64,000 nucleotides of DNA. Source: Cellulomonas sp. Leaf334 (GTDB lineage: Bacteria > Actinomycetota > Actinomycetes > Actinomycetales > Cellulomonadaceae). Shown piece by piece: positions 1-7,014 of the stretch. The notes beneath the pieces are model-generated. The model saw only the letters and a program-made list of their open reading frames with translations, did not search any database and was not told the DNA's origin. The DNA is taken from the NCBI RefSeq assembly GCF_001424195.1, contig NZ_LMOO01000001.1, positions 186,001-250,000 of the forward strand, in the 5' to 3' direction. A program made the position numbers and the translations under genes. Position 1 is the first letter of the stretch. Every line of letters starts with the position of its first letter.

Positions 1-369
1 GGTGAGCTCGCGGGTGCGCACGTCGTAGGCGAAGACGCGGCCGGTGGCCCCACCGGCGACGAACAGGGTGCGTCCGTCGACCTTCATCCCGACGGCGGAC
101 GTGCGGCCGTCGGCGCCTCCGGGCAGGAAGGGGGTCGCGGTGGGGGAGCGGAGGTCGCCGCGGTAGACGGTCCCGTCGGTGGTGCTGCCGACGTAGAACG
201 TGTCTCCGCGAGCGGTGATGCCTTCGGGGAAGATCGCCGCGGCGGCGGTGGTGCCTGTCGGGTCGAGCAGGTACTGCGTAGGTGTGTCGTGCGCGCTCGC
301 TGCGGGGACGGAGATGGCGAGCAGGAGCAGGGCGGCGAGGGCCGCTCGGGCGGATCGGTGGCTGCGCAT
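1..369 (-). CDS. Secreted protein, probably beta-propeller/SMP-30-like (C-terminus cut off by window edge)
   Basis: Only the first 123 codons are present; the gene runs off the left edge. The ATG is preceded by a GAGG ribosome-binding site. The N-terminus is a typical Sec signal peptide: MRSHRSAR, a run of Ala/Leu, then a cleavage site after VPAASA. The mature part has the rhythm of a propeller or gluconolactonase-like protein, with repeats such as FPEGITARGDTFYVGSTTDG and VDGRTLFVAGGATGRVFAYD, in which a short strand ending in a glycine turn recurs about every 40 residues. In such proteins these are blades that bind sugars or lactones. The enzyme function, if any, cannot be judged from this fragment. 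It points away from the response regulator gene next to it. Confidence 0.65.
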   Translation of the reverse strand, partial: MRSHRSARAALAALLLLAISVPAASAHDTPTQYLLDPTGTTAAAAIFPEGITARGDTFYVGSTTDGTVYRGDLRSPTATPFLPGGADGRTSAVGMKVDGRTLFVAGGATGRVFAYDVRTRELT

Positions 370-475
370 CGCTGGGCCTCCTCGGACGTGTCCGGTTCCC
401 TCGAGGCTACGTCCAGAAACGCCCGCGTGGGCTGCCTCACAGGGCAACCACCGCGAAGCGAGCGACCCCGCCCAC

Positions 476-481
476 TACTCT
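476..481 (+). promoter_or_regulatory. -10 hexamer TACTCT, leaderless promoter of the ANTAR regulator
   Basis: TACTCT fits the actinobacterial -10 pattern TANNNT. It ends 6 bases before the GTG at 488, so transcription should begin at or next to the start codon. No ribosome-binding site lies upstream of the GTG. Confidence 0.55.
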
Positions 482-487
482 GTGCAC

Positions 488-1174
488 GTGAGCACCGACG
501 CGACCCCCGAACCCACCGAGGCGGCACCTGACGCCCTCGACCTGAGCACTCCGGCTCCGACGGGCGAGCCGACGACCCCCGCCCCGGCGCGAGCGCCACG
601 GCGTGCTGTCGTCGCCGAGGACGAGGCGCTGATCCGCATGGACGTCGTCGAGACGCTGCGTGATGCGGGTTTCGACGTGGTCGGCGAGGCCGGCGACGGC
701 GAGCAGGCCGTGCAGCTGGTCACGGAGCTGAAGCCGGACGTCGTGGTGATGGACGTGAAGATGCCCGTCCTCGATGGCATCTCGGCGGCCGAGCGCATCG
801 GCAAGCTGCACCTGGCGCCGGTGGTCCTGCTGACGGCGTTCTCCCAGAAGGAGCTCGTCGAGCGTGCGCGCGACGCCGGAGCGATGGCGTACGTGATCAA
901 GCCGTTCAGCCCGGCGGACCTGCTGCCCGCCGTGGAGATCGCGATCTCGCGGTACGCGCAGATCAGCGCGCTGGAGTCCGAGGTCGCGGACCTGGCGGAG
1001 CGTTTCGAGACGCGCAAGCGCGTGGACCGGGCCAAGGGCCTGCTCATGACCAAGATGGGCCTGACCGAGCCGGAGTCGTTCCGCTGGATCCAGAAGACGT
1101 CGATGGACCGCCGTCTGACCATGCGTGAGGTGGCCGACGCGGTCATCGAGCAGGTCGGAGGCGCGTCGTCCTGA
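488..1174 (+). CDS. pdtaR: Response regulator with ANTAR RNA-binding antiterminator domain (PdtaR type)
   Basis: 228 residues. After a Pro/Thr-rich lead of about 37 residues comes a CheY-like receiver domain: acidic pair in VVAEDE near residue 44, phospho-acceptor Asp89 in VVVMDVKMP, and conserved Lys in YVIKPF. The C-terminal part from about residue 170 is an ANTAR domain (RVDRAKGLLMTKMGL, then MREVADAVIE). This domain binds paired RNA hairpins and prevents transcription termination. In actinobacteria such a protein is normally phosphorylated by the soluble histidine kinase PdtaS, which is not encoded here. The start was set at GTG 488 because a leaderless -10 lies just upstream and because the longer open frame begins with sequence antisense to the neighbouring gene. 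A strong terminator follows. Confidence 0.9.
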   Translation: MSTDATPEPTEAAPDALDLSTPAPTGEPTTPAPARAPRRAVVAEDEALIRMDVVETLRDAGFDVVGEAGDGEQAVQLVTELKPDVVVMDVKMPVLDGISAAERIGKLHLAPVVLLTAFSQKELVERARDAGAMAYVIKPFSPADLLPAVEIAISRYAQISALESEVADLAERFETRKRVDRAKGLLMTKMGLTEPESFRWIQKTSMDRRLTMREVADAVIEQVGGASS

Positions 1175-1184
1175 CGCGCACCTG

Positions 1185-1221
1185 ACGAGGCCGGCCAGCT
1201 GTACAGCGGGCCGGCCTTCGT
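1185..1221 (+). terminator. Intrinsic terminator after the ANTAR regulator
   Basis: Arms 1185-1196 and 1209-1221 can form a 12-bp GC-rich stem (core GGCCGGCC) with one bulged T and a 12-base loop. A TCGTTTTGT stretch follows shortly after. It lies immediately behind the stop codon. Confidence 0.75.
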
Positions 1222-1413
1222 CGTGTCCGGACCCTCGTTTTGTCGGTCAAGCGTCCAGTTCGGGGGTTACTGGTTGGTCACAACTCGGCAACAACACGCC
1301 CTGAGACATGTCGATTCACATCGCGGACACAAACAATGAGTACTTTCGCGCCACACCTGCAGGATCCCTACCGGGCTCCGCGGATCGAAGTACTTCACAG
1401 AGGGGTACCACGC

Positions 1414-2679
1414 ATGATTCGTTCGACACACGCAGTTCGGGCCGCGGCCCTGGCCGGCGCAGCAGCGCTGGTTCTCGCCGCCTGCAGCTCCGGCGACAGC
1501 GGCGACGACGCGACAGACGGCGCCAGCGCCGACTCGGGCAGCCCGCTGATCATCGGCACGCTCCTCCCGCAGACCGGTTCGCTCGCCCAGCTCGGCCCGC
1601 CCGAGATCGCGGGCGTGGACCTTGCGGTCCAGGACATCAACGCCGCGGGCGGTGTCCTCGGCCAGGATGTCCAGGTCGAGCACACGGACTCCTCGGACGC
1701 CGAGCACGCTGAGGTCGCCACCCAGTCGGTGCAGGACCTCATCAGCCAGGACGTCTCGGTCATCATCGGTGCGGCGTCGTCCTCGGTGACCCGCAACGTG
1801 ATCGACGACATCACGGGCGCGAACATCGTCCAGATCTCGCCGGCCAACACCGCGACGGACCTCTCGGGCTACAGCGACTTCTACTTCCGGACCGCTCCGC
1901 CGGACACGGTCCAGGGTGCGGCGCTCGCCAACCTCATCCTCGGTGACGGCGCGGTGAACCCGGGCGTCATCGTCTTCAACGACGACTACGGCACATCGCT
2001 GCGCAACGTCGTCGAGCAGGTCGTCACCGACCAGGGTGGCACGCTCTCCTACGGCACCGCCGGTCAGGAGTTCGACCCGAACGAGACGAACTTCAACACG
2101 ATCGTCAGCGGTGCGCTCGCCACGAGCCCCGACGCGATCGCGATCATCGCGTTCACCACGCAGACGCCGCTGATCGTCTCCGAGCTCGCCGCTCAGGGGT
2201 ACGACATGTCGAAGGTCTACTTCGTCGACGGCAACCTCACGCAGTTCGGTGAGGAGTTCCAGGCGGGACTGCTCGAGGGCGCGCAGGGCACGCTGCCGGG
2301 CGCCTTCCCGAGCGACGAGTTCCAGGCCCGCCTCCTCGAGGTGAACGACGGTCTGACGGACTTCTCGTACGCGCCGGAGTCCTACGACGCGACGATCCTC
2401 GCGGCCCTCGCGGCCGTGAAGGGTGGAGCCACGGACGGCGAGACCATCCAGGCCAACATGGCTGCGGTCTCCGGTGCCGACGGCGGCGAGAAGTGCGCCA
2501 CGTTCGAGGAGTGCGTCGAGCTGCTCGACGCCGGCGAGGACATCGACTACGAGGCCCAGTCGGGTGTCGGTCCGTTCAACGCGGACAACGACCCGTCGAA
2601 CGCGTACATCGGCGTCTACACGTTCGGTGCCGACAACAAGTACACGTTCACGAAGTCGGAGTTCGGCGAGGTCGGCTGA
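1414..2679 (+). CDS. livK: Branched-chain amino acid ABC transporter substrate-binding lipoprotein
   Basis: 421 residues. The N-terminus is a lipoprotein signal peptide with lipobox LAAC (Cys near residue 23), followed by an acidic, Gly/Ser/Asp-rich linker. The mature domain starts LIIGTLLPQTGSLAQLGPP and has the periplasmic-binding-protein type 1 fold used by Leu/Ile/Val, amide or urea receptors (GVDLAVQDINAAGGVLGQDV, IIGAASSSVTRNV, VIVFNDDYG). It should sit on the outer face of the membrane and deliver ligand to the LivHM permease encoded on the other strand at 6-8.5 kb. The start ATG 1414 is chosen for its AGAGGGG ribosome-binding site 8 bases upstream and because the signal peptide begins here. 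The substrate within the amino-acid/amide group is not certain. It forms its own unit, with terminators on both sides. Confidence 0.93.
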   Translation: MIRSTHAVRAAALAGAAALVLAACSSGDSGDDATDGASADSGSPLIIGTLLPQTGSLAQLGPPEIAGVDLAVQDINAAGGVLGQDVQVEHTDSSDAEHAEVATQSVQDLISQDVSVIIGAASSSVTRNVIDDITGANIVQISPANTATDLSGYSDFYFRTAPPDTVQGAALANLILGDGAVNPGVIVFNDDYGTSLRNVVEQVVTDQGGTLSYGTAGQEFDPNETNFNTIVSGALATSPDAIAIIAFTTQTPLIVSELAAQGYDMSKVYFVDGNLTQFGEEFQAGLLEGAQGTLPGAFPSDEFQARLLEVNDGLTDFSYAPESYDATILAALAAVKGGATDGETIQANMAAVSGADGGEKCATFEECVELLDAGEDIDYEAQSGVGPFNADNDPSNAYIGVYTFGADNKYTFTKSEFGEVG

Positions 2680-2702
2680 CCCCGCCTGAACGACGGACCG
2701 GA

Positions 2703-2730
2703 GGCCGGCGCGGAGGATTCCGCGCCGGCC
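2703..2730 (+). terminator. Perfect 12-bp terminator hairpin after livK
   Basis: GGCCGGCGCGGA (2703-2714) pairs perfectly with TCCGCGCCGGCC (2719-2730) around a 4-base loop. It sits between the convergent livK and endonuclease-family genes, so it may serve both. Confidence 0.8.
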
Positions 2731-2744
2731 TTCGGCGTACCCGC

Positions 2745-3506
2745 TCAGTACGTGACGTCGACGACGAGCGCCCGGTGGTCGGACAGGCCCGTGTCGACGG
2801 CGCGACCGGCCCCCACAGCCTCCACAGGGCCGTCCGCGAGGATGTGGTCCAGCTGCCGCAGCGGGTGCGACACGGGGAACGTGGCAGCCGTCGCGAGCGG
2901 GCGCATGCCGGACACGCGGGCCGGGCGGTCGCCGCCGATGTTGAGGTCACCCATGAGGACCAGCGGCCGGGGGAGTCCCGAGACGTACGACACGAGGGTG
3001 CGCAGCTGGCGGGTGCTCCACCCCGGGATGAACGTCAGGTGCGTCGCCACCACGGTCAGCTCACCCTCGGGCGCCTGGATGACAGCTGCGAGGGCCGCGC
3101 GGGGCTCGTCGCTGACCAGGGCCGGCCAGCGGTTGCCGGGCCACAGCACGGGCGCCCGTCGGCGCAGCACGGGCAGCTTGAGGACCCGCCACTCGCGCAC
3201 CGGGTGACGGCTCAGGAGGGCGATGCCGTAGGACGCCGTCGCCGGCTGGTGGTCGCCCGTGGCGGCCGTCCAGAGCCCGGGCTCGCCGTGCAGGACAGCC
3301 GCGAACCTGTGCTCCGGAGCACCCATCGCCTCGGCCGCCAGGACGGTCAGGTCGGCGCCGTGCGACCGGGGCTGGTCGCGGTCGACCTCCTGCAGAGCGA
3401 GCACGTCGGCGTCGAGGTCGCGGACCGCGGCCGCGAACCGGTCGAGGTCGACCTGTCCGTCGCCGAGCGAGCGCGCGTGCAGGATGTTGAAGGTGGCGAG
3501 GCGCAT
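2745..3506 (-). CDS. Endonuclease/exonuclease/phosphatase family protein
   Basis: 253 residues. The fold signature is complete: ATFNILHARS at the N-terminus, the metal-binding Glu in LALQEVDRDQ (about residue 42), MGDLNIGGD in the middle and SDHRALVVDV at the C-terminus (catalytic Asp-His). Family members are metal-dependent phosphodiesterases or phosphatases acting on DNA, phospholipids or nucleotides; nothing here narrows the substrate. There is no signal peptide, so it is probably cytoplasmic. It is convergent with livK and divergent from the nucleotidyltransferase-like gene. AACAAT ends 7 bases before the ATG, suggesting a leaderless transcript. Confidence 0.8.
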   Translation of the reverse strand: MRLATFNILHARSLGDGQVDLDRFAAAVRDLDADVLALQEVDRDQPRSHGADLTVLAAEAMGAPEHRFAAVLHGEPGLWTAATGDHQPATASYGIALLSRHPVREWRVLKLPVLRRRAPVLWPGNRWPALVSDEPRAALAAVIQAPEGELTVVATHLTFIPGWSTRQLRTLVSYVSGLPRPLVLMGDLNIGGDRPARVSGMRPLATAATFPVSHPLRQLDHILADGPVEAVGAGRAVDTGLSDHRALVVDVTY

Positions 3507-3553
3507 CCCGTCGATTGTTCCTGCCGACCTGCGAGCGCGCCCGTCGGCGTGTA

Positions 3554-3559
3554 GACACT
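3554..3559 (+). promoter_or_regulatory. -10-like GACACT, leaderless promoter of the nucleotidyltransferase-like gene
   Basis: GACACT ends 6 bases before ATG 3566. The divergent gene has AACAAT (complement of 3514-3519) ending 7 bases before its ATG at 3506. Two promoters are therefore packed in 59 bp between start codons. Confidence 0.4.
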
Positions 3560-3565
3560 GGACCC

Positions 3566-4210
3566 ATGACGCAGCAGGGCGCCCTCGCCGATCCTCCCGA
3601 CGACCGCACCGCGCTCCAGAACGGGCTCCGCCTGACGGCGGTCGCCCTGATGAAGGCGGAGATCCCGTTCGCCCTCGTCGGCGGCTACGCGTCGTGGGCG
3701 CGCGGTGCACCGGAACCCAGCCACGACGCCGACTTCGCGGTGACCGAGAAGGACGTGGACCGGGCCAAGGAGGCCATCGCCGCCGCGGGGCTCGACGTGG
3801 AGCAGCCGGCCGAGAACTGGCTGTTCAAGGCGTTCCATCACGGCCAGCTGGTCGACGTGCTGTTCCGCATGGTGGGGGAGCCCGTGACCGAGGAGCTCCT
3901 CGCCCGCGCCGACGAGCTCGAGGTCCTCGCCGTGCGCATGCCGGTCCTGGCCGCGACCGACATCGTCTCGGCGAAGATGCGGGTCCTGGGGGAGCACGCC
4001 TGCGACTTCGGGCGCCTCCTGGCGATCGTGCGCGCGCTGCGCGAGCAGATCGACTGGGAGGTGATCCGTCGTGACGTGCAGGGGCACCCGTACGCCAAGG
4101 CGTTCCTCTACCTGGCGGACGAGCTGGGCATCACCGACGCCGCGCGCCCGGCCGACGTCGACGTCGAACCCGGCCGGGCCACAGCACCGACCGGGTCCGA
4201 CGGCGACTAG
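3566..4210 (+). CDS. Nucleotidyltransferase-fold protein of unknown role
   Basis: 214 residues. The region around residues 32-52 (FALVGGYASWARG, then HDADFAV) matches the minimal nucleotidyltransferase signature: a GG pair in a helix followed by an Asp-x-Asp metal site. This is seen in DUF6036/AbiEii-like proteins. The rest is helical, with a hydrophobic KAFLYLADELGI near the C-terminus and an acidic, Pro-rich tail. Relatives include toxins of type IV toxin-antitoxin pairs and antibiotic-modifying enzymes, but no antitoxin-like partner is adjacent, so no such role should be assumed. Its stop codon overlaps that of livF on the other strand by three to four bases. Confidence 0.6.
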   Translation: MTQQGALADPPDDRTALQNGLRLTAVALMKAEIPFALVGGYASWARGAPEPSHDADFAVTEKDVDRAKEAIAAAGLDVEQPAENWLFKAFHHGQLVDVLFRMVGEPVTEELLARADELEVLAVRMPVLAATDIVSAKMRVLGEHACDFGRLLAIVRALREQIDWEVIRRDVQGHPYAKAFLYLADELGITDAARPADVDVEPGRATAPTGSDGD

Positions 4211-5097
4211 GACGTCGAGGTGGGCGGGAGCAGCGGAGGGTGGCTCGCCGCTTCCACGTCCGTCGCGAGCGTGCCCAGGTAGAGCTCGATCACCTTGGGG
4301 TCGTGCATCAGCTGCCGGCCCGGGCCCGAGTAGGCGTTGCGGCCCTGGTCGAGCACGTAGCCGCGGTCGCAGATCTGCAGCGCGCGGCGGGCGTTCTGCT
4401 CGACGATCACGACGGACACGCCGGCCTTGTTGATCTTGCGCGTCCGCAGGAACGTCTCGTCCTGCTTCACCGGTGACAGGCCCGCGGAGGGCTCGTCCAG
4501 CAGGAGCACGGACGGCTCCATCATGAGCGCCCGGGCCATCGCGACCATCTGACGCTCACCACCGGACAGCGAGCCGGCGCGCTGGCGGCGACGTTCCGCG
4601 AGGGTCGGGAACAGGTCGGCGACGAACGCGAAGCGCTCCGCGAACTTCCGCGGTGCCTGGAACGCGCCCATCTGCAGGTTCTCCTCGATGGTCAGCGTGG
4701 GGAACACGTTGTTGTTCTGCGGGACGAACCCGACCCCGCGCTGCACCAGGTGGTCGGCACGCAGGTTGGTGATCTCCTCGCCCGCCAGCGTCACCGAGCC
4801 GGAGCGGACGTTGACCAGGCCGAACAGGGCCTTGAGCAGCGTCGACTTGCCGGCGCCGTTCGGGCCGATGATCCCGATCAGCTCACCGGGGTGCAGGACG
4901 AGGTCGCACCCGTTGAGGATGTTCACCCCGGGCAGGTACCCGGCCACGAGGTCGGTGGCCGCCAGGAGCGGCTCGCCCTCGGGTGCCCCGCGGTGCAGAC
5001 CGGCGCGGTCGCCGACCGAGACGGACGTCGACCCTGTCGTCGACGCCGGCGTGCCGTGGTCGTCGCGGGTGACCGCCTCCATCGCCTCGTCGCTCAT
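4207..5097 (-). CDS. livF: Branched-chain amino acid ABC transporter ATPase LivF
   Basis: 296 residues. An N-terminal extension of about 45 residues, not part of the ABC fold, precedes the ATPase. Walker A is GPNGAGKST, the Q-loop FVPQNN, the signature LSGGERQ, Walker B VLLLDEPSAGLS, and the switch His is replaced by Gln/Asn in VIVEQNARRAL, as is usual in LivF. The protein should form a heterodimer with LivG to power import by LivHM. The start ATG overlaps the livG stop codon (ATGA), so translation is probably coupled. It is the last gene of the livHMGF operon and ends against the convergent nucleotidyltransferase-like gene with overlapping stops. Confidence 0.93.
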   Translation of the reverse strand: MSDEAMEAVTRDDHGTPASTTGSTSVSVGDRAGLHRGAPEGEPLLAATDLVAGYLPGVNILNGCDLVLHPGELIGIIGPNGAGKSTLLKALFGLVNVRSGSVTLAGEEITNLRADHLVQRGVGFVPQNNNVFPTLTIEENLQMGAFQAPRKFAERFAFVADLFPTLAERRRQRAGSLSGGERQMVAMARALMMEPSVLLLDEPSAGLSPVKQDETFLRTRKINKAGVSVVIVEQNARRALQICDRGYVLDQGRNAYSGPGRQLMHDPKVIELYLGTLATDVEAASHPPLLPPTSTS

Positions 5098-6026
5098 CGG
5101 GCCTCCTCGTCCTCGGTGCGCAGCTGCTCGAGCACGGCGTCGTCCAGCAGTGCGTCGTCGCCCAGGTCGGTGTCGTGGTGCGCACCCAGGTACGCGTCGA
5201 TCACCGCCGGGTTGTTCATCACCGAGTCGGGCGGCCCCTCGGCCACGATCCGGCCCTCCGTCATGACGATCACCCAGTCGGAGATGTGCCGGACCATGTG
5301 CATGTCGTGCTCGACGAACAGCACGGTCGTGCCGTCGTCGCGCAACGCCTGGATGTGCCCGAGGAGCGACTGCGTCAGCGCGGGGTTCACCCCGGCCATC
5401 GGCTCGTCGAGCATGATCATCTGCGGCTTCGCCATGAGTGCGCGGGCCATCTCGAGCAGCTTGCGCTGACCACCGGACAGGCTGCCGGCGAAGTCGTCGC
5501 GCTTGGTGTCGAGCTTGAAGCGCGCGAGGAGCTCCTCGGCCTGCTCGGTGATCGCCTTCTCCCGCGGACGCCACACCGCGGGCACGAGCGCGGCGAAGAG
5601 GTTCTCGCCGGGCTGGGCGGTCGCGCCGAGCCGCATGTTCTCCATGACGGTCATGCGGTTCAGCGCCTTGGTCAGCTGGAACGTGCGGACCATCCCCGCG
5701 CGGGCGACCCGGGCGGCGGCGACACCGCCGAGGGAGCGGCCGTCGAACGTCCACTTCCCGCTGTTGGGCTTGTCGAACCCCGTCAGCAGGTTGAAGAACG
5801 TCGTCTTGCCCGCCCCGTTCGGTCCGATGAGGGCGGTGATGGCACCGCGTTGCACCTCGACGTGGTCGACGTCGACGGCGTTGACACCACCGAACATCCG
5901 GCGGACGTCGTCGGCGATGAGGACCGGGTCCGGCTTGGGCGCTCCGGGGACGTGCGGGACGTCGCGGAGCGCTGCCGCGACGGCGGCGCGGGCGTCGGTG
6001 GCGGCGGGCGAGGGCTCAGTGGGCAT
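5094..6026 (-). CDS. livG: Branched-chain amino acid ABC transporter ATPase LivG
   Basis: 310 residues. Walker A GPNGAGKTT (about residue 69), signature LSGGQRKLLEMARAL, Walker B MIMLDEPMAGVNP and switch His in LFVEHDMHMV identify the LivG ATPase. The insert between Walker A and the signature (MVRTFQLTKALNRMTVMENM) is typical of the family. A Pro/Ala-rich lead of about 35 residues and an acidic C-terminal tail (HHDTDLGDDALLDDAVLEQL) extend it beyond the usual 255-260 residues. It overlaps livM by 11 bases and livF by 4, so all are co-translated. Confidence 0.93.
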   Translation of the reverse strand: MPTEPSPAATDARAAVAAALRDVPHVPGAPKPDPVLIADDVRRMFGGVNAVDVDHVEVQRGAITALIGPNGAGKTTFFNLLTGFDKPNSGKWTFDGRSLGGVAAARVARAGMVRTFQLTKALNRMTVMENMRLGATAQPGENLFAALVPAVWRPREKAITEQAEELLARFKLDTKRDDFAGSLSGGQRKLLEMARALMAKPQMIMLDEPMAGVNPALTQSLLGHIQALRDDGTTVLFVEHDMHMVRHISDWVIVMTEGRIVAEGPPDSVMNNPAVIDAYLGAHHDTDLGDDALLDDAVLEQLRTEDEEAR

Positions 6027-7002
6027 TGATCGCCAGCTCCTTCTTGTCGCCGAGGATGCCTTGTGGTCGGAAGATGATCAGCACCATCAGGGCGACTCCC
6101 ACGATGATCCAGCCGAACTGCTCGATCTGCTCGCTCCGCAGGATGGTCGTCGGCACGACGTCGCGCAGCGTGAGCTTCACGACGGCGAGCACGGCCCAGA
6201 AGATGATCGAGCCGAGCACCGGACCGAACACGGTCGCCGCCCCACCGAGCAGCAGGATCGTCCAGATGAAGAACGTCATGGATCTGCCCATGGAGTCGGG
6301 TTGGACCGCTCGTGGCAGCACGTAGAGGATCCCGGCGAGGGACCCGATCACGCCACCGAGCACGAGCGCCTGCATCTTGTAGCTGTAGACGTTCTTGCCC
6401 AGCGAACGCACGGCGTCCTCGTCCTCGCGGATCCCCTTGAGCACCCGGCCCCACGGACTGCGGATGAGGAGCCAGACGAGCAGGCAGGCGAGTGCGACGA
6501 CGAGCCAGCCGACGATCCGGATCCACCAGCTGTTCGACGCGTTCACGGCGTACTCGAACGGTCCTAGCGCCCAGGTGCCGTCGTCGAACGGTGAGGCGTC
6601 CTGGAACGTGTCCTTGTACTGGTTGCCCCGCAGGCCGCTGGAGGCGCCCGTGAGCTCGGTCAGGGCCGTCGACCGGCCGACGAGGCGGACGATCTCGGCG
6701 GCGGCGATCGTGACGATGGCCAGGTAGTCCCCGCGCAGCTTCAGCGTCGGGATGCCGAGGATGAGCGCGAAGATGGTCGCCGCCGCGATGGCGATGAGCA
6801 CCGCGGCCCACAGGGGCCAGCCGGCGATCGTCGCGATGGCGAAGCCGTAGGCGCCGAGCAGCATGAAGCCGGCCTGGCCCATGTTGAGCAGGCCCGTGAG
6901 CCCGAAGTGGATGTTGAGCCCGATCGCGGCGAGCGCGTAGGCGGCGGTCGTCGGGGCGAAGAACTCGCCGGCGACGTTGGTGAGGATGCGTGTCCAGTCC
7001 AT
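6016..7002 (-). CDS. livM: Branched-chain amino acid ABC transporter permease LivM
   Basis: 328 residues, all-helical membrane protein with about 8-9 hydrophobic segments. Family marks are GLTGLLNMGQAGFMLLGAY near the N-terminus, LRGDYLAIVTIAAAEI, the EAA-like loop SPWGRVLKGIREDEDAVRSLGKN and the C-terminal RPQGILGDKKEL. It should pair with LivH to form the channel. A segment near residues 115-150 (NQYKDTFQDASPFDDGTWALGP) is an external loop. Twelve bases separate it from livH. Confidence 0.92.
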   Translation of the reverse strand: MDWTRILTNVAGEFFAPTTAAYALAAIGLNIHFGLTGLLNMGQAGFMLLGAYGFAIATIAGWPLWAAVLIAIAAATIFALILGIPTLKLRGDYLAIVTIAAAEIVRLVGRSTALTELTGASSGLRGNQYKDTFQDASPFDDGTWALGPFEYAVNASNSWWIRIVGWLVVALACLLVWLLIRSPWGRVLKGIREDEDAVRSLGKNVYSYKMQALVLGGVIGSLAGILYVLPRAVQPDSMGRSMTFFIWTILLLGGAATVFGPVLGSIIFWAVLAVVKLTLRDVVPTTILRSEQIEQFGWIIVGVALMVLIIFRPQGILGDKKELAINAH

Positions 7003-7014
7003 GAGTGGTCTCCG

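Noticed and set aside
1240..1413. Upstream extension of livK as coding
   Set aside because: The frame is open but has no ribosome-binding site; the lipoprotein signal peptide clearly begins at 1414.
3566..4210. Toxin-antitoxin module
   Set aside because: The nucleotidyltransferase fold alone is not enough; no small partner gene overlaps or adjoins it on the same strand.
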